Positions 53,989 through 62,174 of a stretch of 64,000 bases of DNA are shown here, piece after piece. The position numbers were made by a program, and so were the translations under genes. The notes beneath the pieces were generated by a model. That model made no database searches, was not told the origin of the DNA, and saw only the letters and a list, made by a program, of their open reading frames with translations. The stretch's first letter is position 1. Each line of letters starts with the position of its first letter. The DNA is taken from the NCBI RefSeq assembly GCF_017355885.1, contig NZ_JAFEUU010000001.1, forward strand, positions 62,001 through 126,000, given 5' to 3'. This DNA comes from Sabulicella rubraurantiaca. GTDB taxonomy: Bacteria > Pseudomonadota > Alphaproteobacteria > Acetobacterales > Acetobacteraceae.

Positions 53989-54476
53989 TTTTGATCGGCA
54001 TCGGCGCGAACCTTCCCGGCCCCGACGGAAGCCTGCCGCGTGCGACCTGCGAGGCCGCGACGGCGACGCTGCAGGCCTTGCCGGGGCTTCGTCTCGCCTG
54101 CCTTTCCGGGTGGTGGGAAAGCGCGCCGGTGCCGCCCATGGCGGGCGCACCCTGGTACGTGAACGGGGTGGCGCGTCTGGAAGGCAGGGTCGATCCGGCC
54201 GTCTTGCTGGCCACGCTGCATGGGATCGAGGCAGCGCATCACCGCCAGCGCCCCTATCCCAACGCCCCGCGCACGCTCGACCTTGACCTGCTGGACTGCA
54301 ACGGCACCGTGTCTGACATCCCCGCGCTGCGCCTGCCGCATCCGCGCATGGCCGCTCGCGCCTTCGTGCTGCGCCCCCTGGCTGAGGTCGCGCCGGAATG
54401 GCGCCACCCCATTACCGGCGCCGGCTTGCCAGAATTGCTGGCGGCGCTGCCCCCACAGGAGATCCGGCGCCTCTAG
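53985..54476 (+). CDS. folK: 6-hydroxymethyl-7,8-dihydropterin pyrophosphokinase
   Basis: Folate synthesis enzyme (163 aa) that transfers pyrophosphate from ATP to hydroxymethyldihydropterin. It has LIGIGANLPGP at the N-terminus and the signature RPYPNAPRTLDLDLLDCNG. LPHPRMAARAFVLRPLAEVAPEW completes the family pattern. The start is GTG at 53985, overlapping the peroxidase stop (GTGA). It is unusual to find folK here rather than with folB/folP. Confidence 0.93.
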   Translation: MILIGIGANLPGPDGSLPRATCEAATATLQALPGLRLACLSGWWESAPVPPMAGAPWYVNGVARLEGRVDPAVLLATLHGIEAAHHRQRPYPNAPRTLDLDLLDCNGTVSDIPALRLPHPRMAARAFVLRPLAEVAPEWRHPITGAGLPELLAALPPQEIRRL

Positions 54477-55420
54477 CGCCGCCGGAACCGCTCCACCGCC
54501 GCCACCAGCGCCGTCCGGACTCCTGGCTCCAGCGCCGAATGCCCCGCATCGGGCACGATGGTCAGCCGGGCCCGCGGCCAGGCGGCGGCCAGGTCGAAGG
54601 CCGTCTCCGCTGGGCAGACCATGTCGTAGCGGCCCTGGATGATTTCCGCCGGGATCTCGGCGAGGGAATTCATCCCGGCGAGGAGGCCGCCTTCGCGCAG
54701 GAACAGCCCATGGGCGAAATAATGCGCCTCGATCCGCGCGAGGCCGAGGGCCGAGCGGTCCTGCGCGAAGCTGGCCACCGTCTCGGGCGAGGGGAGGAGG
54801 GTGGAACAGGACCCTTCGTAATGGCTCCAGGCCCGGGCGGCGGGCAGGTGGACCAGCGGGTCGGGGTCGGTCAGGCGCCGGAGGTATGAGCCGAGGATGT
54901 CGCCTCGCTCATGGGGCGGTAGGTGCTCGGCGAAGGCGGCCCAGGCATCTGGGAAGAAGCGCCGGAGCCCATGGAGGAACCAGTCCACCTCGGCAGGCCG
55001 CCCCAGGAACACGCCGCGCAGGACACAGCCCGTGACGCGCGAGGGATGCGCCTGGGCATAGGCGAGGGCGAGGGTGGACCCCCAGGAGCCGCCGAAAAGC
55101 AGCCACTTCTCCAGCCCGAGGAAGCGCCGCAACGTCTCGATATCCTCGACGAGGTGCGGGGTGGTGTTGGTCCGGAGCTCGCCCAGCGGGCGGGATCGGC
55201 CGGCACCGCGCTGATCGAAGATCACGAGGCGCCAGTGGGTCGGGTCGAAGAAACGGCGATGCACCGCCCCGGCCCCGGCCCCCGGCCCGCCATGCAGGAA
55301 CAGCACCGGCTGGCCGCGCGGATTTCCCACCTGCTCCCAATACATGACATGCCCATCGCCGAGCGGCAGCAGCCCTGTCTCGAAGGGCGCGATGTCCGGA
55401 AAGAGGTCGCCGCGGGGCAT
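54473..55420 (-). CDS. pip: Proline iminopeptidase
   Basis: Alpha/beta hydrolase (315 aa) that removes N-terminal proline. The oxyanion motif FLHGGPGAG is near residue 42. The nucleophile is S112 in FGGSWGSTLALAYAQAHP, with CVLRGVFLG following, and a histidine in the C-terminal PDAGHSALEPG. It overlaps the end of folK by 4 bp on the opposite strand. Confidence 0.94.
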   Translation of the reverse strand: MPRGDLFPDIAPFETGLLPLGDGHVMYWEQVGNPRGQPVLFLHGGPGAGAGAVHRRFFDPTHWRLVIFDQRGAGRSRPLGELRTNTTPHLVEDIETLRRFLGLEKWLLFGGSWGSTLALAYAQAHPSRVTGCVLRGVFLGRPAEVDWFLHGLRRFFPDAWAAFAEHLPPHERGDILGSYLRRLTDPDPLVHLPAARAWSHYEGSCSTLLPSPETVASFAQDRSALGLARIEAHYFAHGLFLREGGLLAGMNSLAEIPAEIIQGRYDMVCPAETAFDLAAAWPRARLTIVPDAGHSALEPGVRTALVAAVERFRRR

Positions 55421-55507
55421 GATTCCTTATCCCCTTCCAGCGCGCGGCATTCAATCCTTTGCCGACGCCTCTTCGCCTCGGCGGCAAGCGCGCCTAACTT
55501 GGGGAGG

Positions 55508-56266
55508 ATGGCCCAGCAGCCCAATTCCGCACCGTCCCATGCCAGCCCGCCCCCGGGATCGGTGGCCTGCGGCGTGTGCGGCACAGAAAGCCGCCAGCCG
55601 GGCTTCAAGCCGGCCATGCCCGAGCAGGCTCCCGACCTTGACCTGCGCCCTGGCCAGCCGTTGCGCAGTTCGATGGCGCGGTGGCTCCAGCAATGCCCGC
55701 ACTGCGGCTATTCCGCGCCCGAGATTGCCCAGGCTCACCCCGCCGCCGCCCAGGCCGTGGCGGCCGCGCATTTCCGGGCGCTGCTGAACGACCAGTCCAT
55801 CCCGCCCCTGGCGCGGCGCTTCTTGGCCTGGGCTCTCATCCTGGAGGAGACGGGCGCGCTGCATGCCGCGGCCGAGGCGACGCTGCAGGCGGCCTGGGTG
55901 GCGGATGATCTTGCCAAGGCCGATTTCTCGCGCGCGTGGCGGCGGGAGGCGGTCGCGCTGTGGCGCTCGGGTCCGCCCCTCGATGCCGAGCAGACGGTGC
56001 GTGTGGTGGATAGCCTGCGCCGCGCCGGCATGCACGAGGACGCGGAGCAGACGGCGCGCCGCCTGCTGGAAACCGGCCCGGCCGAGGCGGTGGCCCAGGT
56101 GCTGACCCTGGAATTGCGGCTGATCGAGGCGCGGGACGAAAGGCGGCACAGCGCCGCCACCGCCCTGCCGCCACCTGCGCGCCGCCCGCATGTCTCGCAT
56201 CAGCCCAGCGTCAAGCGGGGCGAGGGGATCCGGGCCTGGCTGCGTCGCCTGTTCGGGCGCGACTGA
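55508..56266 (+). CDS. Zinc-ribbon protein with helical repeat body, function unknown
   Basis: Soluble protein of 252 aa. Two CxxC pairs, C21-C24 (CGVCGTES) and C63-C66 (CPHCGYSAP), should form one zinc site, as in the DUF2225 family. The remaining body is a string of alpha helices with TPR-like spacing (AARRFLAWALILEE is preceded by LLNDQSIPP; then AAEATLQAAWVADDLAKADF and AGMHEDAEQTARRLLET). A basic C-terminus ends in RAWLRRLFGRD. ATG 55508 is preceded by GGGGAGG almost without spacing. No function is assigned. Confidence 0.72.
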   Translation: MAQQPNSAPSHASPPPGSVACGVCGTESRQPGFKPAMPEQAPDLDLRPGQPLRSSMARWLQQCPHCGYSAPEIAQAHPAAAQAVAAAHFRALLNDQSIPPLARRFLAWALILEETGALHAAAEATLQAAWVADDLAKADFSRAWRREAVALWRSGPPLDAEQTVRVVDSLRRAGMHEDAEQTARRLLETGPAEAVAQVLTLELRLIEARDERRHSAATALPPPARRPHVSHQPSVKRGEGIRAWLRRLFGRD

Positions 56267-56941
56267 TTACTCCTGCCCGGCGCCGGGTACGCCCAGGGTC
56301 CGCAACAGCCAAGCGAGGCGGTGCCGCTGCGCGGCACGCGCATGGGCCCGCGCCGCTTCCTCCGCCTGCGCCCCGTCGCGGGTCACCAGCGCCGCCAGGA
56401 TGGCGCGATGCTCGGCATGGGCCGCTTCCGCCCGGCCGCCGAGGGTGAGGATGGAGGGCAGCAGCGCCAGATGCGCCGAAAGCTGCTCCAAGGTCCGCAG
56501 GAGGTAGCGGTTATGGGTGGCGAGGTAGATCATGCCGTGGAACCGCAGGTTCAGTTCTGCCAGCGCCTGCGCGTCGTTGAAGCTGCCCGGCTCGGTGTCC
56601 AGCAACTCCGTCATCGCGGCGAGTTCCGTGTCGCTTGCATGCTGCGCGGCGAGCCGTGCTGCGGCGCCTTCCATGATCTCGCGCATCACGTAGAGCTCTA
56701 CAACCTGGGCATGGTCAGGCCGCGTCACGGACAGGCCGCGCCGGGTCTCATGCGTCAGCAGCCCCTCCGACTCAAGCCGGGCGATGGCCTGCCGCACCGG
56801 AGTGCGTGACACGCCGAATCGTGTGGCGAGGTCTGTCTCGGTGACCCGCATCCCAGGCGGCAGGGAGCCGTCGCGCAGCGCGGCGCGAATGGCGGAATAG
56901 GCGACCTCGCCCAGGTCGCGCGCGGGGGTCGTGCCGTCCAT
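56267..56941 (-). CDS. GntR/FCD-family transcriptional regulator
   Basis: Regulator (224 aa) with an N-terminal winged helix (LGEVAYSAIRAALRDGSLPPGM, RFGVSRTPVRQAIARLESEGLL) and a C-terminal FCD ligand-binding domain (YVMREIMEGAAARLAA, LNLRFHGMIYLATHNRYL, EHRAILAALVTRDG). The FCD histidines that bind metal and carboxylate ligands are present. It is divergent from tcuA and probably controls it. ATG 56941 has TAGGG close upstream; ATG 56962 is an alternative. Confidence 0.88.
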   Translation of the reverse strand: MDGTTPARDLGEVAYSAIRAALRDGSLPPGMRVTETDLATRFGVSRTPVRQAIARLESEGLLTHETRRGLSVTRPDHAQVVELYVMREIMEGAAARLAAQHASDTELAAMTELLDTEPGSFNDAQALAELNLRFHGMIYLATHNRYLLRTLEQLSAHLALLPSILTLGGRAEAAHAEHRAILAALVTRDGAQAEEAARAHARAAQRHRLAWLLRTLGVPGAGQE

Positions 56942-56988
56942 CGCCCTACCATAGGCAAGCATGGAGAAACTGCCCATCTGGACGCGCT

Positions 56989-57005
56989 GGATACAGCCGG
57001 ATACA
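56989..57005. promoter_or_regulatory. Tandem GGATACA repeat, candidate regulator site before tcuA
   Basis: GGATACA occurs at 56989-56995 and 56999-57005, exactly one helical turn apart, in the 89-bp gap between the GntR gene and tcuA. It ends 13 bp before the tcuA ribosome binding site (GGGGGAGG). A repressor bound here would block both arms. Assignment is inference. Confidence 0.45.
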
Positions 57006-57030
57006 AAAGCGCGCATCGGGGGAGGCTGGA

Positions 57031-58425
57031 GTGGACTTCACCAAGGTTTGGGATGTTCTGGTAGTGGGCGGCGGCAATGCCGCGCTCTGCGCCGCCATCA
57101 CCGCGCGCCGCATGGGCGCCAGCGTCGTCGTCGCGGAACACGCACCGAAGCCCATGCGGGGCGGCAACTCCCGCCACACCCGCAATGTCCGCGCCCTGCA
57201 TCCGGCGCCCACCAATGTCCTGACCGAATCCTATCTAGAGGAGGAATACTGGGACGATCTGCTGCGCGTGACCGGCGGTCGCACGGATGAGGCGCTGGCC
57301 CGCATGACCATCCGCGCAAGCCAGCACGCCCCCGGCTTCCTGGAGGAGTGCGGCGTCGTCTTCCAGCCGAGCCTCTCGGGCACGCTGTCCCTGTCCCGCA
57401 CCAATGCCTTCTTCCTGGGTGGTGGCAAGGCGCTGGTGAACGCCCTCTACCGCACCGCCGAGGCGATGGGCATTGAGATCCTCTACGATACCGAGGTGCA
57501 GCACATCGCGGTGGAGGAGGGCTTCGCGAAGGAGGCCATTGTCTCGTGGCGCGGCTTTCCGGAGCGCATCCGCTTCCGCACGGTGGTCGCCAGCAGCGGC
57601 GGCTTCCAGGCCAACCGCGAGTGGCTGCGCCGCTACTGGGGCGATGCCGCCGACAATTTCCAGATCCGCGGCACGCCCTTCGCCCAGGGCCGTGTCCTGA
57701 AGGACCTGCTGGGCCAGGGCGTGCAGGAGGTGGGCGATCCCACCCAGTTCCACGCCGTCGCCAACGATGCCCGCGCGCCGATGGAGGATGGCGGCCTCGC
57801 CATGCGCCTCGACTGCGTTCCTTTCTCCATCGTGGTGAACGAGGAGGTGGATCGCTTCTACGACGAGGGCGAGGATGTCTGGCCGAAGCGCTATGCCATC
57901 TGGGGTCGCCTGATCGCGCAGCAGCCCAACCAGCGCGCCTTCGCCATCACCGACTCCCAGGCGCTGATGGACTACCTGCCCAGCGTCTTCCCGCCCATCT
58001 TCGCCGGCACGATCCGCGAGCTGGCCGGCAAGCTGGGCCTGGACTCGGACAAGCTGGAACGCGTGGTGACCGAGTACAACGACGCCGTGCGCCCCGGGAC
58101 CTTCAACGGCAAGGCGCTGGACGATTGCCGCACCGAGGGGCTGACGCCGCCGAAGTCCCACTGGGCGCGGCGTATCGAGAAGCCCCCCTTCCACGCCCAT
58201 CCACTGCGGCCCGGCATCACCTTCACCTTCCTCGGCGTGAAGGTGAACGACCGCGCGCGGGTGATGATGGCCGACGGCAAGCCCTCGGCGAACATGTTCG
58301 CGAGCGGCGAGATCATGGCGGGCAACATCCTGGGCCAGGGTTACCTGGCTGGTTTCGGCATGGCGATCGGCACGGTGTTCGGCCGCATCGCAGGGGAAGA
58401 GGCGGCCCGTGCGGCGAGGAATTAG
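57031..58425 (+). CDS. tcuA: FAD-dependent tricarballylate dehydrogenase
   Basis: Flavoprotein of the fumarate reductase/succinate dehydrogenase flavin family (464 aa) that oxidises tricarballylate to cis-aconitate in characterised cases. The FAD motif is VLVVGGGNAALCAAITARRMGASVVV. GGNSRHTRNVRALH, DYLPSVFPPIFAGTIRELAGKLG and the C-terminal FASGEIMAGNILGQGYLAGFGMAIGT follow the family. The start is GTG 57031 with GGGGGAGG. It is 35 bp before tcuB. A related tricarboxylate or similar acid could be the true substrate. Confidence 0.9.
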   Translation: MDFTKVWDVLVVGGGNAALCAAITARRMGASVVVAEHAPKPMRGGNSRHTRNVRALHPAPTNVLTESYLEEEYWDDLLRVTGGRTDEALARMTIRASQHAPGFLEECGVVFQPSLSGTLSLSRTNAFFLGGGKALVNALYRTAEAMGIEILYDTEVQHIAVEEGFAKEAIVSWRGFPERIRFRTVVASSGGFQANREWLRRYWGDAADNFQIRGTPFAQGRVLKDLLGQGVQEVGDPTQFHAVANDARAPMEDGGLAMRLDCVPFSIVVNEEVDRFYDEGEDVWPKRYAIWGRLIAQQPNQRAFAITDSQALMDYLPSVFPPIFAGTIRELAGKLGLDSDKLERVVTEYNDAVRPGTFNGKALDDCRTEGLTPPKSHWARRIEKPPFHAHPLRPGITFTFLGVKVNDRARVMMADGKPSANMFASGEIMAGNILGQGYLAGFGMAIGTVFGRIAGEEAARAARN

Positions 58426-58460
58426 CCCCGCGCGGATGGCCGGATACTCGGAGGGCGAGA

Positions 58461-59624
58461 ATGTCCCAAGCAACTGACGGCATCAACCTGACGGCCTATG
58501 CCGCGGGCGCCGATTCCGATGCCCCACCGCGCGTGGACTCCACGACGGTGGCCGAGGCACGGCGCCAGATGGAGATATGCAATGCCTGTCGCTACTGCGA
58601 GGGCTATTGCGCCGTCTTCCCGGCCATGGCGATGCGACGCGCCTTCTCCGAAGGCGACCTGACGCACCTCGCCAATCTCTGCCACAACTGCAAGGGCTGC
58701 TTCCACTCCTGCCAGTACGCGCCGCCGCACCCCTTCGGCGTGAACATCCCCGCGACCTTCGCGACGATCCGGCAGGAAAGCTACGCCGAGTACGCCGTGC
58801 CGCGCGCCATGGGTCGCCTCTTCGAGCGCAACGGCACGGTGGTGGCAGGCGTCTCGGCGCTGGCGCTGACCCTCGTGCTGGTTCTGGTCGTGGCGCTGCA
58901 GGACCCTGCCGTGCTGTGGTCGGCGCAGACGGGAACGGGCGCCTTCTTCCGCGTCATTCCCTATCCGGTGATGGTGAACCTGGCCTCGCTCACCTTCGGC
59001 TGGGCGATCGTGGCGATGATCCTATCCTCCTGGCGCTACTGGCGGGGCACCGCGCCGCGCAGCCGCCTGCCGCTTTCGGGCCCCGCAGTGGCGGAGGCGA
59101 CGATGGATGTAGTGCTGCTCCGCAACCTCGGCGGCGGGGGGCATGGATGCAACGACCTGGATGACGGCTTCTCCCACACGCGCCGTTGGCTGCACCAGGC
59201 GATGGCGGGCGGCTTCATGCTTTGCTTTGCCGCCACCTGCGTCGGCACGGTGTATCACCACATGCTCGGCTGGTATTCGCCGCATTCCTTCTGGAGCCTG
59301 CCGGTGCAGCTGGGCACCTGGGGCGGCGTGCTGCTCTGCATCGGTTCGGCTGGGCTTCTCTACATCAAGGCGGTGACGGACCCGGCGCCGGTGGCGCGGC
59401 GGCTGTTGGGCGGCGAGGTGGCGATGCTCGCGCTTCTGTTCCTCATCGGCGCGACGGGGCTGCTGCTGCTGGTGGTGCGCCATACGGGCGCCATGGGGTT
59501 CACCCTTGCCCTGCATCTGGGGCTGGTCTTGGCTTTCTTCCTAGTGCTTCCTTATTCGAAGATGATGCACGCGCCGTTCCGGGCGCTGGCCCTGCTGCGC
59601 AACGCCATGGAGAAGCGCCGATGA
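58461..59624 (+). CDS. tcuB: TcuB: Fe-S and membrane protein reoxidising TcuA
   Basis: Electron-transfer partner of TcuA (387 aa). The N-terminal half has two 4Fe-4S clusters, in EICNACRYCEGYCAVFP and LCHNCKGCFHSCQYAPP. The C-terminal half has six membrane spans with histidines (CFAATCVGTVYHHMLGWYSPH, VVRHTGAMGF) that may hold heme. It likely passes electrons to the quinone pool. ATG 58461 has GGAGGG. It overlaps the receptor gene downstream. Confidence 0.91.
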   Translation: MSQATDGINLTAYAAGADSDAPPRVDSTTVAEARRQMEICNACRYCEGYCAVFPAMAMRRAFSEGDLTHLANLCHNCKGCFHSCQYAPPHPFGVNIPATFATIRQESYAEYAVPRAMGRLFERNGTVVAGVSALALTLVLVLVVALQDPAVLWSAQTGTGAFFRVIPYPVMVNLASLTFGWAIVAMILSSWRYWRGTAPRSRLPLSGPAVAEATMDVVLLRNLGGGGHGCNDLDDGFSHTRRWLHQAMAGGFMLCFAATCVGTVYHHMLGWYSPHSFWSLPVQLGTWGGVLLCIGSAGLLYIKAVTDPAPVARRLLGGEVAMLALLFLIGATGLLLLVVRHTGAMGFTLALHLGLVLAFFLVLPYSKMMHAPFRALALLRNAMEKRR

Positions 59625-60580
59625 TCACGCGACGCCTGCTCGGGGCCTCCGCCCTCGCCGTTCCCGCCATCGCCAGCGCCCAGGCGCGCGCCCTGACCCT
59701 GGTGGTGCCCTATGCCGCCGGCGGCGGCACCGATATCGCGGCGCGGGAGTTTGCCGGCCTGTTCTCGCAGGAGCTGGGTGGGCAGAGCGTGATCGTGGAG
59801 AACCGCGCCGGTGGCGCCGGGCATGTCGGAGCGCTCGCGGTGCATCGCGCGCGGCCCGATGGCCAGACGCTGCTCTTCGCGGTTTCGACCAACGTGGTCA
59901 TCAACCCGCACCTCCAGCGTGGCGACCGCGTGGATCTCGCGAATTCCCTGGAAGCGGTGGCGCAGACTTCCGCCTATCAGTACGTGCTGGTGGTTCATCC
60001 CTCGAACCCGGCCCGCACCCTTCAGGAATACGTAGACTGGGTGAAGCGGCAGCCGCGCGGCAGCGTCACTTTCTCCTCCTCCGGGGTGGGCGGAAACAAC
60101 CACCTTGCTGGCGTGCTCTTCGCCGAGGCGGCGGGGATCGAGATGGAGCACGTCCCATATCGCGGTACGGCACCCGCGCTGATGGACGTGGTGGCGCGCA
60201 ACATCACGCTGAACGTCTCCTCGCCGCCCCCCGCCATCACCCTGGTGCGCGAAGGCAGGCTGCGGGCGCTGGCCGTGACCGGCAACTCGCGCATGGCCGC
60301 CCTGCCGGACGTCCCAACCCTGCGCGAGATCATCCCGAACCTCGTCATCGAGGGGTGGCACGGCATCTTCGCTCCCGGAGGCACTCCGGCCCCGGCGCTC
60401 GACCGGCTGGAACAGGCGGCACGGCGCGCCATTGCCAGCCCGAGCTACGTTCAGCGCCTTGCGAATGAGGGGCTTGAGCCGCCGCCGGAGCGCCCCCGCG
60501 CCGCCTTTGCGGCCGCGGTGAAGGAGGAAAGTGCCTATTGGGCACGCAAGGTTCCGGAACTGGGAATCTCGCTGGACTGA
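59621..60580 (+). CDS. TTT-system substrate-binding protein (Bug family), copy 3, in the tcu operon
   Basis: Periplasmic receptor (319 aa) with signal peptide MITRRLLGASALAVPAIASA. The Bug motif reads LTLVVPYAAGGGTDIAARE. VIVENRAGGAGHVG, HVPYRGTAPALMDVVARNITL and LPDVPTLREIIPNL fit the family. ATG overlaps the tcuB stop (ATGA), so it is probably the receptor that captures the TcuA substrate. The classical tcuC MFS permease and tctA/tctB are absent. Confidence 0.92.
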   Translation: MITRRLLGASALAVPAIASAQARALTLVVPYAAGGGTDIAAREFAGLFSQELGGQSVIVENRAGGAGHVGALAVHRARPDGQTLLFAVSTNVVINPHLQRGDRVDLANSLEAVAQTSAYQYVLVVHPSNPARTLQEYVDWVKRQPRGSVTFSSSGVGGNNHLAGVLFAEAAGIEMEHVPYRGTAPALMDVVARNITLNVSSPPPAITLVREGRLRALAVTGNSRMAALPDVPTLREIIPNLVIEGWHGIFAPGGTPAPALDRLEQAARRAIASPSYVQRLANEGLEPPPERPRAAFAAAVKEESAYWARKVPELGISLD

Positions 60581-60605
60581 TACGTGGGGCCAATTTGCGC
60601 GTTTG

Positions 60606-60630
60606 CTTCGCCGGAATCATTCCGACGAAG
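60606..60630. repeat. 25-bp near-perfect palindrome upstream of the RlpA-like gene
   Basis: CTTCG-C-CGGAAT (60606-60617) mirrors ATTCCG-A-CGAAG (60619-60630) around C60618, with one mismatched pair out of twelve. It lies 26 bp after the Bug receptor stop and 10 bp before the RlpA-like ATG. It could be an operator or a terminator stem; no T run follows. Confidence 0.5.
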
Positions 60631-60640
60631 GGATTGACCC

Positions 60641-61060
60641 ATGCTGAAACCACCCCATTCGGCCCTGGCGGGTCTTTTGGTCCTGGGTCTTGCGGCTTGC
60701 CAGTCTGGAGAGCGACAGCGGGCTGACCAGCCCGCAGCCACTGGCCCGGTGCAACGCGGCCAAGGCTCCTACTATAGTCCGTTCCTGGCGGGGCGCCTGA
60801 CTGCGAGCGGCGAGCCCTTCAACCCCAATTCCGACACGGCCGCCCATCCCACCTTGCCGCTCGGCACGGTGGCAGAGGTGCGGAACCTTCGCACCGGACG
60901 CGCGGAGCGCGTGACCATCCGCGACCGCGGTCCGTTCCGGCGCGGCCGCATCATCGATGTCAGCCCGCGCACGGCGGAACGTCTGGGCATGAAGGAGGAT
61001 GGGACGGCCCCGGTCGAGGTTCGTCCCATTTCCATATCGGGGAGCGGCGCGCGTCAGTAG
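60641..61060 (+). CDS. RlpA-like septal lipoprotein (double-psi beta-barrel)
   Basis: Lipoprotein of 139 aa. MLKPPHSALAGLLVLGLAAC is a lipoprotein signal with lipobox LAAC. The RlpA double-psi barrel runs from about residue 42: GSYYSPFLAGRLTASGEPFNP, HPTLPLGTVAEVRNLRTGR, VTIRDRGPFRRGRIIDVSPRTAERLGM. The catalytic-type aspartate in RDRGPF is kept. There is no C-terminal SPOR domain, so it is a short member. It probably cleaves glycan strands lacking stem peptides. Confidence 0.9.
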   Translation: MLKPPHSALAGLLVLGLAACQSGERQRADQPAATGPVQRGQGSYYSPFLAGRLTASGEPFNPNSDTAAHPTLPLGTVAEVRNLRTGRAERVTIRDRGPFRRGRIIDVSPRTAERLGMKEDGTAPVEVRPISISGSGARQ

Positions 61061-62163
61061 AGGACGACGGTGCGGATGCTTTCGCCGCGCTCCATCATGT
61101 CGAAGCCCTCGTTGATGCGCTCGAGCGGCAGGGTATGGGTGATGAGCGGGTCGATCTCGATCTTCCCGTCCATGTACCAGTCCACGATCTTCGGCACGTC
61201 GGTCCGACCCCTGGCGCCGCCGAAGGCCGAGCCCTGCCAGCGCCGGCCGGTCACGAGCTGGAAGGGGCGGGTGGCAATTTCGGCCCCTGCGGGGGCGACG
61301 CCAATGATGGTCGAAACGCCCCAGCCCTTATGCGCGCATTCCAGCGCCTGACGCATGAGGTTCACGTTGCCCACGCACTCGAAGGAATAGTCGGCCCCAC
61401 CGCCCGTCAGCTCGACGATATGCGCGACGAGGTCGCCGCCGATCTCCTTCGGGTTCACGAAATGCGTCATGCCGAACTCGCGGCCCATCTGCTCGCGCTC
61501 GGGGTTCACGTCCACGCCGACGATCATGTTCGCGCCGACCATGCGCGCGCCCTGGATCACGTTCAGCCCGATGCCGCCCAGGCCGAAGACGACGACATTC
61601 GCGCCCGGCTCCACCTTCGCGGTGTAGATCACCGCGCCTACGCCGGTGGTGACGCCGCAGCCGATGTAGCAGATCTTGTCGAAGGGCGCGTCGGACCGGA
61701 CCTTGGCCAGCGCGATCTCCGGCAGCACGGTGAAGTTCGAGAAGGTCGAGCAGCCCATGTAGTGCAGGATGGGCTGGCCCTTGTAGGAGAAGCGGCTCGT
61801 CCCGTCCGGCATCAGCCCGCGGCCTTGCGTGGTGCGGATGCGCTGGCAGAGGTTCGTCTTGGGGTTAAGGCAGTATTCGCACTCCCGGCATTCGGGAGTG
61901 TAGAGCGGGATGACATGGTCGCCCGGCTTCAGCGAGGAGACGCCCGGCCCGACTTCCCTCACCACGCCCGCGCCCTCATGACCGAGGATGGCGGGGAAGA
62001 GCCCCTCCGGGTCGGCGCCGGAGAGAGTGTACTTGTCGGTGTGGCACAGACCGGTAGCCATGATCTCCACCAGGACCTCGCCCGCGCGCGGGCCTTCCAG
62101 CTCCACTTCGACGATCTCAAGCGGCTTCTTCGCCTCGAAGGCGACGGCAGCACGTGTCTTCAT
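61054..62163 (-). CDS. frmA: S-(hydroxymethyl)glutathione dehydrogenase / class III alcohol dehydrogenase
   Basis: Glutathione-dependent formaldehyde oxidation (369 aa). Catalytic zinc ligands lie in GLCHTDKYTLSG and LGHEGAGVV, and the structural zinc cysteines in CRECEYCLNPKTNLC. VFGLGGIGLNVIQGARMVGA is the NAD motif. It ends within 7 bp of the RlpA-like gene on the other strand and follows a Bug receptor gene. No formaldehyde-producing pathway is visible nearby. Confidence 0.95.
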   Translation of the reverse strand: MKTRAAVAFEAKKPLEIVEVELEGPRAGEVLVEIMATGLCHTDKYTLSGADPEGLFPAILGHEGAGVVREVGPGVSSLKPGDHVIPLYTPECRECEYCLNPKTNLCQRIRTTQGRGLMPDGTSRFSYKGQPILHYMGCSTFSNFTVLPEIALAKVRSDAPFDKICYIGCGVTTGVGAVIYTAKVEPGANVVVFGLGGIGLNVIQGARMVGANMIVGVDVNPEREQMGREFGMTHFVNPKEIGGDLVAHIVELTGGGADYSFECVGNVNLMRQALECAHKGWGVSTIIGVAPAGAEIATRPFQLVTGRRWQGSAFGGARGRTDVPKIVDWYMDGKIEIDPLITHTLPLERINEGFDMMERGESIRTVVLY

Positions 62164-62174
62164 GGAATTCCTCC

